This document shows positions 1 to 12,394 of a stretch of DNA of 64,000 nt, piece by piece. The position numbers were made by a program, and so were the translations under genes. Where the stretch lies: assembly GCA_905250115.1 (NCBI GenBank), contig CAJNOI010000006.1, positions 705,188 to 769,187 on the forward strand, in the 5' to 3' direction. Source of the stretch: Adineta steineri. Its lineage: Eukaryota > Rotifera > Eurotatoria > Adinetida > Adinetidae. Numbering within the stretch: position 1 is the stretch's first letter; each line of letters opens with the position of its first letter. A model generated the notes under the pieces. That model did no database searches and was not told the DNA's origin. It was given only the letters and a program-made list of their open reading frames with translations.

Positions 1-92
1 TTCTATCATTAATAGGAAGTAAAAAATTATCCATGAAAAACATTATTCTCTATATATAAAAGAAATCGATTACTTCAATAAATTCTTCTATT

Positions 93-996
93 ATGCAGTT
101 AGATACATATTCTCATTCATCTTATTATCGAAATTCTTATATACCTCAATCGAATCCATTGGAAAAAATTGATAATATTGATTCATTACATTCTAATCTA
201 ACATCATCTCTTTCACAAACTTCTATCGTTCTTAAACTATCATCCAATAATATCGAACAATCTTTAATCTTAACACTCGATCAATTAGTTTGTATATGTG
301 AAGCTCTACAACAAAGTGGTAAAATTGATAAATTAATTAAGTTTTTAGAATTCTTACCACAAAAATCTTCTTCACCTAATTCTATATTAATTCATCAACA
401 TGATAGTATTTTAAAATCTCGTGCACTTATTTATTATCATCAATCGAAATTTCATGAATTATATTATTTATTAGAAACACATTCATTTAATACTTATTAT
501 CATTCAGAATTACAACAATTATGGTATAAAGCACATTATATGGAAGCACAAAATAGTCGTGGAAGACTTTTAAGTGCTGTAGATAAATATCGTTTAAGAC
601 GAAAATATCCTTTACCTAACTCTATATGGGATGGTGATGAAACAATCTATTGTTTCAAAGAAAAATCTCGAGAAAAATTAAGAGAATGTTTTAAATTAAA
701 TCATTATCCAACATCAGATGAGAAACGTTTATTAGCGAAAAAAACTACTTTAACAATTACACAAATTAATAATTGGTTTAAAAATCGTCGACAAAGACAT
801 CGAACGTAAGTTAATTAATATTTTTGTTTCTATTTTTTATTTTTCAATTCATAGACAAAATATTCAATCAGCATTATTACCTAATCAAACTCCGTATTCT
901 CTTACAAATTCGATTCCGTATCTTTTCAATACATCAACAACAACAAATTTTCCATATTTAAATAATAATCCAACATCTATATCATATCAAACTTAA
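93..996 (+). CDS. SIX4/5-class homeobox transcription factor
   Basis: Two exons, 93-805 and 855-996, joined by a 49-nt GT-AG intron, give 284 residues. A SIX protein-interaction domain (about residues 65-175) is followed by a SIX-type homeodomain (about 176-238) ending WFKNRRQR, with the SIX-typical lysine at homeodomain position 50. The junction [20 protein letters not shown] is closer to the SIX4/5 subclass than to SIX1/2 or SIX3/6. SIX proteins bind DNA with Eya and Dach partners in sensory-organ, muscle and gonad development (family knowledge). The C-terminal tail after the homeodomain is only about 46 residues, rich in Asn, Thr and Tyr, much shorter than in vertebrate SIX4/5. The start is the first in-frame ATG before the SIX domain. 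Family call is secure; subclass is fairly sure. Confidence 0.9.
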
Positions 997-1353
997 TGTA
1001 CTATTCTTGTCTTCTAATCCATAAGTAGGTGGATGCGCTAATGATTATCGTTTCATATAACATATAATCATCAATGTTTCCTTTTTTTGTAATTACGCAC
1101 ATATGATTATCATTCTTTTTCTCTCAGCGACCTACTGTTATATTTGATTTTGAAATAGGACATGATTATTATAAATAAATTATATCAAATAATTGAATTT
1201 TTTTTCACTAAGAAGTAAAAAACAATGCAATAGGAGGACTGTTATTTTCTCTTTTTTTAAAAGATAGATTAACATTCTATAATAGGATACATATTATGTC
1301 AAAATTTTGAGTGGGTGACGCCTGCCCTCTCAATAATATACTGTATTTTAGAA
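997..1353. other. Noncoding stretch between SIX gene and WIPI4 fragment
   Basis: Holds the 3' flank of the homeobox gene and the downstream side of the minus-strand WIPI4 fragment. I read the minus strand here for the missing WIPI4 exons (blade 4 onward, with the phosphoinositide-binding Arg-Arg-Gly motif) and saw none; every frame is quickly closed by stops. Confidence 0.6.
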
Positions 1354-2154
1354 TTATTTCATTTGACTTACCAAAAATTGTACAAAACCACCTTTTGTTT
1401 TTGCATTAAAAGGAAAAATTAGTAATGCTCCATCATTATTTGATAATTCACAAAGTCCTAGAAAACTCAAACAAATTATTAATTTAATAATATTCTTTGT
1501 AAATACCTCTTGGATTATCTCGTGTTTCAATTGTATGTAAGAGTCGACATTGATTCGGGAAAGAAAAAATATGAATTTTGCTTACAAGTACAACAATAAG
1601 TCTACAAAATAAAATTTTATATTGAGAAAATATTAATAAATATAATCAAACCTTGTTCTTGACATTCGTATAGAAACAACTGATAAACTAAAACAAAGTT
1701 CGAGTACATGTGTTTTTCGTTCATCATCATATACATTAACTAAAACAAATTAGTTTAAGAAGAAAATGTAATGAAAATATGTCGAATTTCTTACCAACAT
1801 TTGATGGTAAACCAGTTACATGATCAGCTGGTACATAAGCAATTAAATTTGTACGATAAAGCATTTCGGCATAAGTAACACGTCCAACATCTAATTAAGA
1901 AAACGCAGATGTTTTAAATTTCAAAAATATATATTCGTTTTCTCTTATTATTACCAAGAAAACTTTTTTGAGCAAATGGTTCAACATTAAATATTCGAAT
2001 ACCATCACATGTAGCACAAATAAAACAACCTACAAAATAAATAGAAAATCTTTATATTTAAACAAATGAATTTCTTCTATTCTATACTTGAATCTTGATT
2101 AAAGCGTAAACTGAGTACGTCAGTTGTCGTACGTGTATATCGATTATTAGACAT
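1354..2154 (-). pseudogene. WIPI4/WDR45-like beta-propeller protein, 3'-truncated
   Basis: Six exons on the minus strand: 2088-2154, 1955-2029, 1795-1890, 1652-1739, 1507-1601 and 1372-1457. All have GT-AG borders and consistent phase. They encode about 169 residues matching the first half of WIPI proteins, with WDR45-like stretches SLRFNQDSS, GIRIFNVEPF, VSIRMSRTRLIVVLVSKI and TRDNPRGLCEL. WIPI proteins are seven-bladed propellers that bind PI3P in autophagosome formation. The last exon ends in a good donor (gtaagt), but no following exon is visible; read-through adds five residues and stops at 1354. The lipid-binding FRRG/LRRG motif and roughly the last four blades are therefore absent. The start lies 9 nt after a splice acceptor. 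It may be a decaying copy, a rearrangement breakpoint or an assembly join; the family is sure, the status is not. Confidence 0.75.
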
Positions 2155-2501
2155 GAATTTTATCTGAAATAAGGAAATTTATTATTTTATTCCTGAAAAT
2201 TTTATTTTGTTATTTTTCGCTTGATTTGTTTTTGTATGTTGTTGCCATATAGAATCACATTAAACGAAAAAAAAAAATGGTTAGGAAAACTGACTAAAAA
2301 GTAAATTTCACAACTGAAATATATATGTATATACAAATACACTGGAAGTAAGAAACGCGAGATAGAGCGAGAGAGAGAGAGAAAAAAGATAAATGAATCG
2401 ATTAGAAAAAGAAGAAACCGTCAAATTGTTTTCATTCAATTTACCGGTTTAAAGTTTTTATGTAAATAAACATCATGGAATTGAAAAATTCGTTTTTTTG
2501 T

Positions 2502-5500
2502 TTATGAATTATGATGATATACTAATGGATAATCACGAGCATTTTCTTTTGACCAATCAACTTGAGAAAGTACAATATCAACTTCACCCAATACTTGATT
2601 ACCAGCAGTTAACACATTATTCCAAACACTTACACGAAGAAGACGTCTAAATTTTAAGTAAAAGATAAATTTCTTTAGATTTAATTAATAAATTCTCACT
2701 TTTGAATTTCCGATAAATCCATTTGATATGTAAACTAAAAACAAATTTTGTATACGAAAAATCTGTAAGTTAATCATTACCGTATCATTAAAAATTGGAT
2801 TTCGTGAATTCATTACAGTTCTTCCTTTTCTTTTCGTTGATTTGCATTCATCTGGAAAAAGATAACATTTACAATATGGATTCGGATCACTATTATTAAT
2901 TAATGGCTACAAAAAAAATAAATAATCTAATACAAAACAAAAAAAGAATGTTTTGTTTTACCAAATTATTTGCATAACGAACCATAACAAATAATTTTCC
3001 ATTATCATATTTTAATTGTAAACGAATTTTTGCATGATTATTGGAGGGTGGTTCGTAAATTGAACGAGATGAAAAATCTTATATAGAAAATATTTTGTAT
3101 AGATATTAATAATATAAGAATTTACCATCAGTAGATTTTTCTTTCGCATCATTTAGCTGTTGATCTTGTTGAATCATATGAAAAAATGTAATAACAAGAT
3201 CAGACTAAAAGAAAGAAAAAATAGAAAAACAGAAACTTTAATTTTTGTAATAATTTACTTCAACAACTTCACTTGTTAAACGAAATAAATTTCCAAGAAA
3301 ATCATTCATATCACTCACACGTCTTTGTGCAACTATTTTATCTTCTGTTTGTCGAGAAAATTTCAATTCCAAATTAATTAATGGAAATTGTTTATTTAAT
3401 CGTTCATAAAATTCATAAAATTCATTATAAGTACGATAATGATATGTTACACGTGAAGGTTTATTAGTTTGACTTTGTATCATTGTAGAATCATGTAGAA
3501 TTTCACGTTCAACTTTTAATTTAAATATATAATGTTTCGTTGGATGTGTTCGTTTTTCATAACTAACTATTTGTGCTGCTTTTATTTTTCCATCTGTAGC
3601 TATGGTATATGTTTTTGGTATAAATGATAATGTTGTACCAATAGGCATTGTATTCGATGAACCAGTTAAACTTGATGTTTGTGCAAATGTATGAATTAAA
3701 AAATTTAATGTTGTCCATGTAGAATTTAAACTATCAACAATAAGTCCAGTAAAATTTGTTATACTATCAGCATAATTCGTTGATGGTGATAAACGATCAT
3801 AAACAAATCGGACAGCATCATAATTAAGATTCGATACATTTGATGAACATAAATGAGATAGAAGTAATAGAAGTAAAGAAGAATTTTGACGTATTGTACA
3901 AAATGCATTACAACATAAATCAACAAAACGATGTAATGCATCATTAGATGTACCACCATCAGACATGGCATATAACATTTGTTTGGTAAATACAAATGGA
4001 GCACGATCACTAAATAAAAGTTATTTAGATTTTTTAATATGAAATAAACGCATTCTTAGAAGTAAGCTCTAATCGAGTTTAAAGTTAACTGACGAAAGAG
4101 AAGAGAAAATAATTATTATGAATATTCGATTTATCATCAACATTACTCACGAAATATAATTAATATATATATATTAACTGTATTAGTCCATTAACAAACA
4201 CTGTTATCAAATTTCATATTTCTAAAGTACTTCTGCAAGATATTCCTTACTGATAATTCATCTTCAAAAATTAAAGCAAAAAATCAAATATAATTTAAGA
4301 ATGAGTTTACAGAGCATTAAGTTATACTTTCAGTATTTCACCAAGTTACATCCTAAAGACAAGTAATTACTTATAAGCCTATCAAAAGATATTAATTAAC
4401 TCTTCTATTAAGAAAATGTCAAGATCAAACAATTGATATGATACTATTTCGAATTAACTTACCGATTAAACCATCCAAATTTTTGTGTATCACCTAAATA
4501 TTTTCCAAAATCAATATGAAATAAATGTCCTGATTGTTTAACCATAATATTATCATTATGTCTATCACCAATTCCTAATATATATGTTGCAACACAATAA
4601 GCTGCACATGAATATGTTAAATTTTCAATGGCAATACTAAATTCTCTTTCCGTTGTATTATGTAAACGTAACCAATCATATAAAGCTGATTCACCAAATG
4701 AACCTTTAATCGTTCCTGAACGTGATTCAATTTCTCTTAATGTTTCACTTTCAGTTATCATTTCAATAAATCCACAACGTTCTTGTGTTTGTACAACATT
4801 AAATAAACTTAAACGATAATCTAAATCATTTGCTTGCCATATTTTATCCATACATGAAAATAATTGTAAAACAATTTGATCTTGCTAGACAAAATACACA
4901 AAAAAAACAAAAATTATTTTGTTTCATATACAAAACAAAAAAATCTTACTCGTAAATCATCTCCTATTTTATATATTGAATAATATTTTTCACATGATGA
5001 ATCAATAGGATTAAATACAAGTTTAATTGGTACTGTTAATGAATTATAAAATGAACATGAATTTACATCCAAACTATTTGTCATAAAATTAAATTGACAT
5101 GGTAAACGACATGTTAATTTACCCGATTGAAAAAATTCATTATTCATTTCTTTTAATTGTTCAAATAAAAGATTTCCTTTACTATTTGATTTATTTGTTT
5201 TTAATTTTAAACCAATACTTTTTAAATTTAAACATAAGTCATATTCATTTTGTAATTCTACACGAAAATTTTCTTCTAATACATAAAGTAAGGATAAAAA
5301 TAAATAATAATAACGTATATAATGTAAATGTTCAGTTATAAGTAATTGTCTTAAATGCCAATATAATTTATGTGCTAAACGATGATCAATTAATGATTGT
5401 TTAAGTAAATATTCAATTAGAATTGATGAATGACTATAATCATATTTAATTATTTGTAATAACTGTGGTAAATATATTAGAAGATCATGTGTTGTTAAAT

Positions 5501-8500
5501 GTGTTATTAATGATTGATAGGCAAATGAACGTATATGCATATCAGGAAATGCTGGAAGTAAAAGTTCAAATGCTTCAATTTCATCGATTGTACGATCACG
5601 TGTTACTTCATTGAGAAGTGCATAAATATCAATTAAACTTGGATAATCCCATACAGAACGAGATTTAAGTAATTTTGGTAATGCATATGATTTATGAACG
5701 ATAAAATGACGATGAGACCAAAGAAAATGACATTCATCTTCGGAAAATTCACGTTCTAAAAAAATATAAATATTTGTATGATGTACATTATCTGTATGAA
5801 AAGATTGAGGAAAAAACTAAAGACATTTTCACATACTACAAGAAATAGATTTTGATGTATATTTAAATTAAGAATTTCTTTATTTGTCATACCTTCATCG
5901 GTCATGTTCAATGAGAATTGTTGCTTTCGATTATCATTTCCAGCCATAGCACTATGATCAACTAATAATAAAGTTGGTCGTTTAAGTAATCGACATAAAT
6001 TTTCTTGTTTATCACGACTTATTTCAGTAAAATTTCCTCCATGTATATCATTTCTAGCTTGAATATCTGGCCAGATAAATGATTGATCAAGAAATGAAAC
6101 ACATAATATTGAACAATCACGTTCGAAAACATTTCTCAATGAATAAAAACCTGTACGATTTGTTTTTGGTGCATTAAATATACCTAAATAACGTTCACCA
6201 GTTAGAAGACAATGTTCACTATCAAATAATGCTTGAGAACACCATCCAATAAGATACATTGGAATACCATCGAATACTTCATGAGATAATGCTGGTGAAG
6301 ATGAAGAATCAATTTCATCATTAAAAGTTGCATAAATTTCAAATAGAAGAAGTGCTTCACGTTGTAATTCACAAAGACGTGCATCATCAAATAAAATCCA
6401 TTGATTAAAACGAACTTGTGGCTTAAGTGCAACATTTTCACTATGGTGATGATGACGTATAAATGACATTGATTCAGTCATTTTTCGTGCTTTAGTTTCA
6501 TTTCCATAACAAAGACGAGTAACAATACGAATACTTTTTATATTTGATTCAAATCGTAAAGAAAATATACTATCAATATAAACACTAAATAATTCCGATG
6601 ACTCTGTTATTGGACGTGGAACCAGATCTTTTGTTGTCGGCTATGAAAAACAATTAAATCGTTTTTAGATTAAATCATAAAGGTACATATGTTTTTTTTT
6701 CTAAGAAAATTTTTGTTATACAAAAATGTAGTAAATGAAAAGTTTGTAATTTACAATATTCGCTTTCGTATGATAAGAAGAGGAATGTATAATGTAGACA
6801 AATTTCCAGTTCTATATTTTAGATTGAAATCATCAATGTCTTATCATTAAGATAAGAAGCTGTCGGAAAGAATTACTGCATCTTTTGTTAGAAAAGAATC
6901 CTTATTCAACGATTTTTGACTTAAATTGCCAGATACATTCGAAGTTACGTTCTCCAAGGATTATTTTTCATAGCAAAATTTTGAATTTTAAGGACATTAA
7001 CTCGTTTCCATAAATAGTATATCTCAAACAAATCTTAAGTGGTACTTCTATTTTCTTCCTATGAAAACTAATGTAGTTGAAGTTTCTCTTAAGAACAATG
7101 GTTTAGTTATATCTCAATAGGAATTCAAAGCTTTTATCATTACAATTAAAAAAAAGTACTTTAAGAGGGTTGTTATTAATATATATTCATTCTTTTCATC
7201 GATTATTTCAATATGAAAAGAAATATTTACCGGATATTTTAATAGTTCTAAATCAATAATACCATTTTCATCATTATATATTTCTACTTCATAAGGAATA
7301 AGATATGCATGACAATATGTTCGTATATAATTAACAAGTGTAACAAGTAAATCATAAAGTAATCGTGTTAAACTCTGTTGTATTTGTGGTGATTGTTGTT
7401 GATCACGTTCAAATTGTGATTTTTTTATTAATTGATCTGCATAAATTTTTAATTCACGTTCTTTTTCAACAATTAATGATGATTGAATATAGGAACAAGT
7501 AACTTGAATATTTTTAATAAAACCTAATAATTCATTAATTGTTTTGATTTGTTCACTTATAGATAATTGTGGTTGATGAGATATAACAAGACGATTAAAA
7601 CGTTGTTCAATTTGTGAAAGTATTAAATTAATATCTTTTCGAAATTCAACGAGCCAACGAGGATCAGAAGCAAGAAATGGTGCATTTGATGAATGAGCTA
7701 TATGAGCTTGATGTGAGTATGTCGCTTGTTTGTTTACGTTTAAAGATTTTGTTCGATGAACATGAGATAATCGATGTGGTGATCTTAATATATTAAAGGA
7801 AAAAAAAATATTCAAAGGTTTTTTAATAGAATATTAAAATCTACCTAGATTTTTTAACTGTAGCTGATCCATTTGGTATATCAAGTGATGATGTTAATGT
7901 ATTAAAAGTTTTTCCTTGTTGATCTAAACAAAATTGTTCAAAACTAATATTATTTATTTGTTGTTGATTTTGTTGTAAGGCATATGTTGGTTTTTGTACA
8001 AGAACAAATTGTAATTGTTTTAATGAATTAATACAATTATAAACATATTCAATATCACATAAAACATCTTCATTACGTAAATATTCTTCACGTGAACGTA
8101 ATTTAAGTATGGATTTATCATAATCAAATGGTGTTAATTCAAGTAATTGATATAATATATGTGATACTGTTGATTGTAAACTTATATTTGTTAAACGTAT
8201 TGGTTCTTTGGCACCATCAACAAATATATGTAATGTAACAGGTAATTGTTTTTGTTCAATATGTTGTGGAGTTAAACGTTGAACACGTGTACAATAAAAT
8301 ATTTCATCTATTGTTGTCTAAGAAACAAAAAGGAATAAAGTTTACTTTTCAAACAAGTTTTCTTCAATTTATAAAAGATTTAATTTCAATAGAATGTAGA
8401 TCAACAGTTTAATGAGTAAAATGAATCATGTATATCTTTTTTACTTTAAATTTACTCCTAGATTGACAACCTTGATATTATTATTCATTTATATGATGAA

Positions 8501-9393
8501 AAAATATTTGCAAGTACTTATGAGAAGTGTCAGTAAATAAAAGATAAAGTATGGTAATTATAAAAAAAAACAATATGTACCTGTTTTATTTGATTTTCGT
8601 TTCGAATTTGTTGAGCGAGATGACTAAATGATTTTATTTCGGGAAATGTTGTTAATTTTAATCGTAATTTAACTGGATATGGATATGAAAGAGAAGATAT
8701 TGATGGTATTTTTGCTGATACTGGTGATGGTTCACCTGTTGGTGTAACAAAAGGCGGTGTAGTAGTAGTAGGAGTATTTATTCCAGCTTCATTTAATTTC
8801 GTTGGCCATGAATGTGGTCGATTAGATTGTTTTAATGGATCAAATAATTCAAATACATTACCAGATGATAATAACTCAGTTGAAGGAGGATCTATTCCCA
8901 TATCAATTAGATTTGGACCTTCGATATGTATTCGACTCGTTGATGCTGTACCTTTTTTGTTTCGAAAGAATAATTATAATTAAATAATTTCTTTAAAAAT
9001 AAAAATATTACCTATAGGATTAACTTTGTCTAAGTGTTTATTCAGTAATGTCTCGTCTTTTTGTTCCATATTGAATGTACGAAAAAAATTCTTATCAAGA
9101 ACATCTTGTTCTGGAGGTTTAAAATGTATATTTCTTCTTGTTAATATTGGTGCTTGAGGTGGAGGTTGCCTTGGAAAAGCAAACATATTCGGTTGAGGAA
9201 AACGAGGTTGAGTAGATGACGTTGGTGTATAAAAAGTATTTGGTGAGACTGATGTTGGAGTTGTTGTACAAGATGAAGGATTTTTCGAGTCAGTATTTGT
9301 ATTATTAGGTGCTGGTACAGATAAATTTAAACGTGATATAGATGATAAACGGGAGTGATGATTATTCGAGGATAGACAATCAGATGATGTCAT
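2502..9393 (-). CDS. Class II phosphoinositide 3-kinase (PI3K-C2)
   Basis: Lipid kinase making PI3P and PI(3,4)P2 on endosomal and plasma membranes. Exons read from the right: 9012-9393, 8581-8945, 7845-8317, 7231-7783, 5833-6640, 4950-5791, 4463-4884, 3259-4009, 3126-3204, one ending at 3077, then short exons down to the stop at 2502. Phases agree through 3126. Order: disordered Ser/Pro/Thr N-terminus, Ras-binding domain (about 250-406), C2, helical domain, kinase, PX, C-terminal C2. The PX plus C-terminal C2 defines class II. Kinase motifs visible: KIGDDLRQD (ATP-binding Lys), GIGDRHNDNIMV (catalytic loop) and HIDFGKYLG (activation loop). PX is in 3259-3660; the last C2 ends WSKENARDYPLVYHHNS. 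Length is about 1,600-1,700 residues, normal for the class. The junction at 5792-5832 uses a weak donor (gtgaaa) and is the least certain. The WIPI4 fragment starts 347 nt downstream. Confidence 0.92.
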
Positions 9394-11809
9394 TATTCAG
9401 TGCAAAAGAAAAAAGAAATGTATCTATGAACAAATAGAATGTCAATGTAAAAAAAAGAAAAAAAATAAGTTCAAGAACTTGACGAGACACGTTTTGAGTA
9501 AATAAAAAGCTTTTTTTCTTCTTCTTCGTCTTCTATTTATTTCTGCATATGTACACACATATAAAATGAAATATTATTGAGTATTTAATAACGAAATGCA
9601 CCTTTATATCGTACTTTGTGAGTTATCGATAAGAATAAGGTAAACAACGAGAAGAGACTGAAAAAAACATTATACTGGATGTTCTTCCGATTGAGAGAGT
9701 CAAATGACTTGATATAAGAGAGAAAAATGAATGAAAAAATAAATCGGAGAAAAAGATTAGAAGGAAAAAAAATATTTATTTATCTTTAGACAAAGAATTT
9801 TTGAGAAAGCAAAAGAAAAAAATGTGGAACGAGACAATTAGATCACATTTATTTTTATTTTTACTAGTCGAGATCAGATGATGATCGTTAGAAAATGACG
9901 GCATGCATGCATGCATCAAAAGGAAAGATAAAGAAGGAAAAAAAGGAAAATATTTTTTTTAAATGGACATGAGACATGATCGAATGACAATCAGCAAAGG
10001 ATATAGATGGCGTTATTTAGTTGCTTAGTCTGCAACTGACTTTTATCGCAACTATATTCAGTATATAAAATAATAGAAAAAAAATTTTTTTTTCTTCTAA
10101 AATATAATTAAGTAGTCGAACGAATATGTCAAACGATATGAAAATTTAAAGGTTACAGTGAAGTGTTAACTGATAAAAATATGTCCTTCCACCATTTAGA
10201 CATCGATTTCTACCGATGACATTGACTGTTATCTATAACTTATATTTTTTTCTAACAAAATAACAACTCACCATGTTATGATGAAATAACAGGATGACAT
10301 TAATAAAAAAAACAATGGTACCAATATTTATCTTTCTATATTAATTGACATGTTTTTTTATTTCCGAGAGAATTTTTTTGTATTATTAACAGTGGGTATT
10401 TTTTCCAAGAAATAAATTACAGTCGTCACGTAAAAATAAGATAAATATAAATGAATGTTTATAGAAACCATAGATATACTGATGAAGTAAAGTATTGGTT
10501 TCTTTTTAAAATATTTGCATATAATTTTTCTATCAATAAGCCATTGTTATTAATACATATAATCGTCAAGAAATAAATCACTTTGTCCGACATTTTTGAA
10601 CTTACAAACTTTATATATTCGTTTTTGCTATTCTTGTTACAGTATAACCTCAAAAAAGATATTCGATTTCATATGTATAATTAACATTTTTAAGTATTAT
10701 TAATCCTATTTGATATCCATATTCATCATTACTGTATTTCGATTCTCATATTACTTTATACTTCGAATAAATATTCAATTCAAATCGATTTTTATTTGAA
10801 TTCAGTACATGAATATGATTTATTTTTCTTAAGATATATCATTATAAATCAACTAAAATAGTCTTTTTAATTCGTTTTTCGATAATATTCATTTGATTTA
10901 CGATTGTTATAAATCTTACTAATAGAAATGGATTTTATTGAAACAAATCTCATAAATAGTAGCTGCTTCTTTTAACTAACAATTATTTGTGCACGACAAA
11001 AAAATCTTTTAACAAGTTTCTTAGACTGTGAAGGTAACATTTTTTATGTTATCAATTAGATGTTGATTTCTGCCAAGGATATTAATATAAAAAATGAACT
11101 GTTATCTGATATCATACAAGTGTTAGTGAAGAATGTTATGTCTATTATTCATTATACGACTTCTATATAACATAAAGAATAATACACAATTCTATTATTT
11201 ATATGTGATAAAACCATACATAACCTATTTCATATATTTTACCCATCGAAATGAAACAAATCTGATTACAATTAATTAAAGATCAATATCAAAAAAGTAT
11301 TTTCGCAATTGTATTGAATATTCTTTCGAATATATGTATTTAATTTTACAAGTTTTTCTCATTAAATGATCAATACGATACACTTAATGAGTAAATAATA
11401 AATAACAGAAATAGAAATGCAGAAGTTCTGCTAAAACTTACTTATATATTCATATTTTAATTATAACCAATGAAAATTCTCATATGAAAAGTGCCATCTA
11501 TGTATCTTTTTATGAATAAAAATAAAATTAGAAAAATATCAATTTCTTTTAAATTTTCATTTTTTATACTTTTTTAAAGGTAAATTTAATGAAAATATTA
11601 TATCATATATTCTGTCTTTCTCGCTCAAATTAATTTGATCATATGATTGGTCGGCAAACATGAGACAAAGGCATGAGTGTTTCTACACCCCCCTCTTTCT
11701 TTCAGAAAAAAAAAGAATCTAATACAGAAATTTCTCCGCATATAATCATTGTCTGAAAATAAATTAGAAAAATTTATTTCAATTAATATTCTTCTAATAT
11801 TTATTTTAG
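9394..11809. other. Noncoding region between divergent PI3K-C2 and Akirin
   Basis: About 2.4 kb upstream of both genes, so it must hold both promoters. It is very AT-rich with A/T homopolymers and a short alternating GCAT repeat near 9902-9916. No ORF with family-like content was recognised. The stretch at 11630-11710 (sparser in A/T, with a C run) may be promoter-proximal to Akirin, but no defined element can be named. Confidence 0.5.
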
Positions 11810-11860
11810 GATCGTATTCTTGTTTTGATATTTTTCAAATTCCTCTTAACTAATTCAATA

Positions 11861-12394
11861 ATGTTAGCAGTCGCATCACTTAAACGTTCACTTGAATTCG
11901 ATCCAGTTGAACAAGGTGTTAAAAGAAAACGTGCCGAAATGAAATTATCACCACCATCATCACCAATATCATCATCAACAACAACATTTACAACTAATCC
12001 ATCTTCTCCATCTAAACAACAACAACAACAACAATCTATATTTACTTCGTCACCAAATAAAAATCAATCATTAGTTCTTAAAAAGCCCTGTTCACTTACA
12101 GCTTTAGCATCATCATCATCGACAACTGATGATATTCCAATGTTTACATATACACAAACTGCTCAAATGTGTGCTCGTCTTTTACGTGAACAAGATCGAT
12201 CAATATGTGAACAGTATGAACAACTTTTATCAAATAAACTTACAGAACAATATGATACATTTGTAAGATATACACATGATAGCGTTCATAAAGATCAATC
12301 AAAACAACAACCACAACAACATCGACTTTTTCATTTTGGCCAACAACAAGAATCGAATAATACATCATCCGCTGCCTTTTCATATGTTTCATAA
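11861..12394 (+). CDS. Akirin, nuclear transcription cofactor
   Basis: A single exon encodes 177 residues. The N-terminus SLKRSLEFDPVEQ followed by a basic KRKR nuclear-localisation motif (about residues 21-24), a low-complexity Ser/Thr/Gln middle, and the C-terminal helix with LLSNKLTEQYDTFVRYTHD ending in SYVS are the hallmarks of Akirin. Family members bridge transcription factors and SWI/SNF or 14-3-3 proteins in immune (NF-kB) and developmental gene expression and promote nuclear import of proteasomes. The start at 11861 is preferred over the in-frame ATG at 11825 because MLAVASLKRSLEFDP aligns with the conserved start. A splice acceptor at 11808-11809 lies 51 nt before it. Length is close to the family norm of 180-200 residues. 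Confident. Confidence 0.93.
   Translation: MLAVASLKRSLEFDPVEQGVKRKRAEMKLSPPSSPISSSTTTFTTNPSSPSKQQQQQQSIFTSSPNKNQSLVLKKPCSLTALASSSSTTDDIPMFTYTQTAQMCARLLREQDRSICEQYEQLLSNKLTEQYDTFVRYTHDSVHKDQSKQQPQQHRLFHFGQQQESNNTSSAAFSYVS

Noticed and set aside
11825..11860. Upstream in-frame ATG of Akirin
   Set aside because: The 12 extra residues (MIFFKFLLTNSI) have no counterpart in Akirin, and the conserved N-terminus begins at the downstream ATG.
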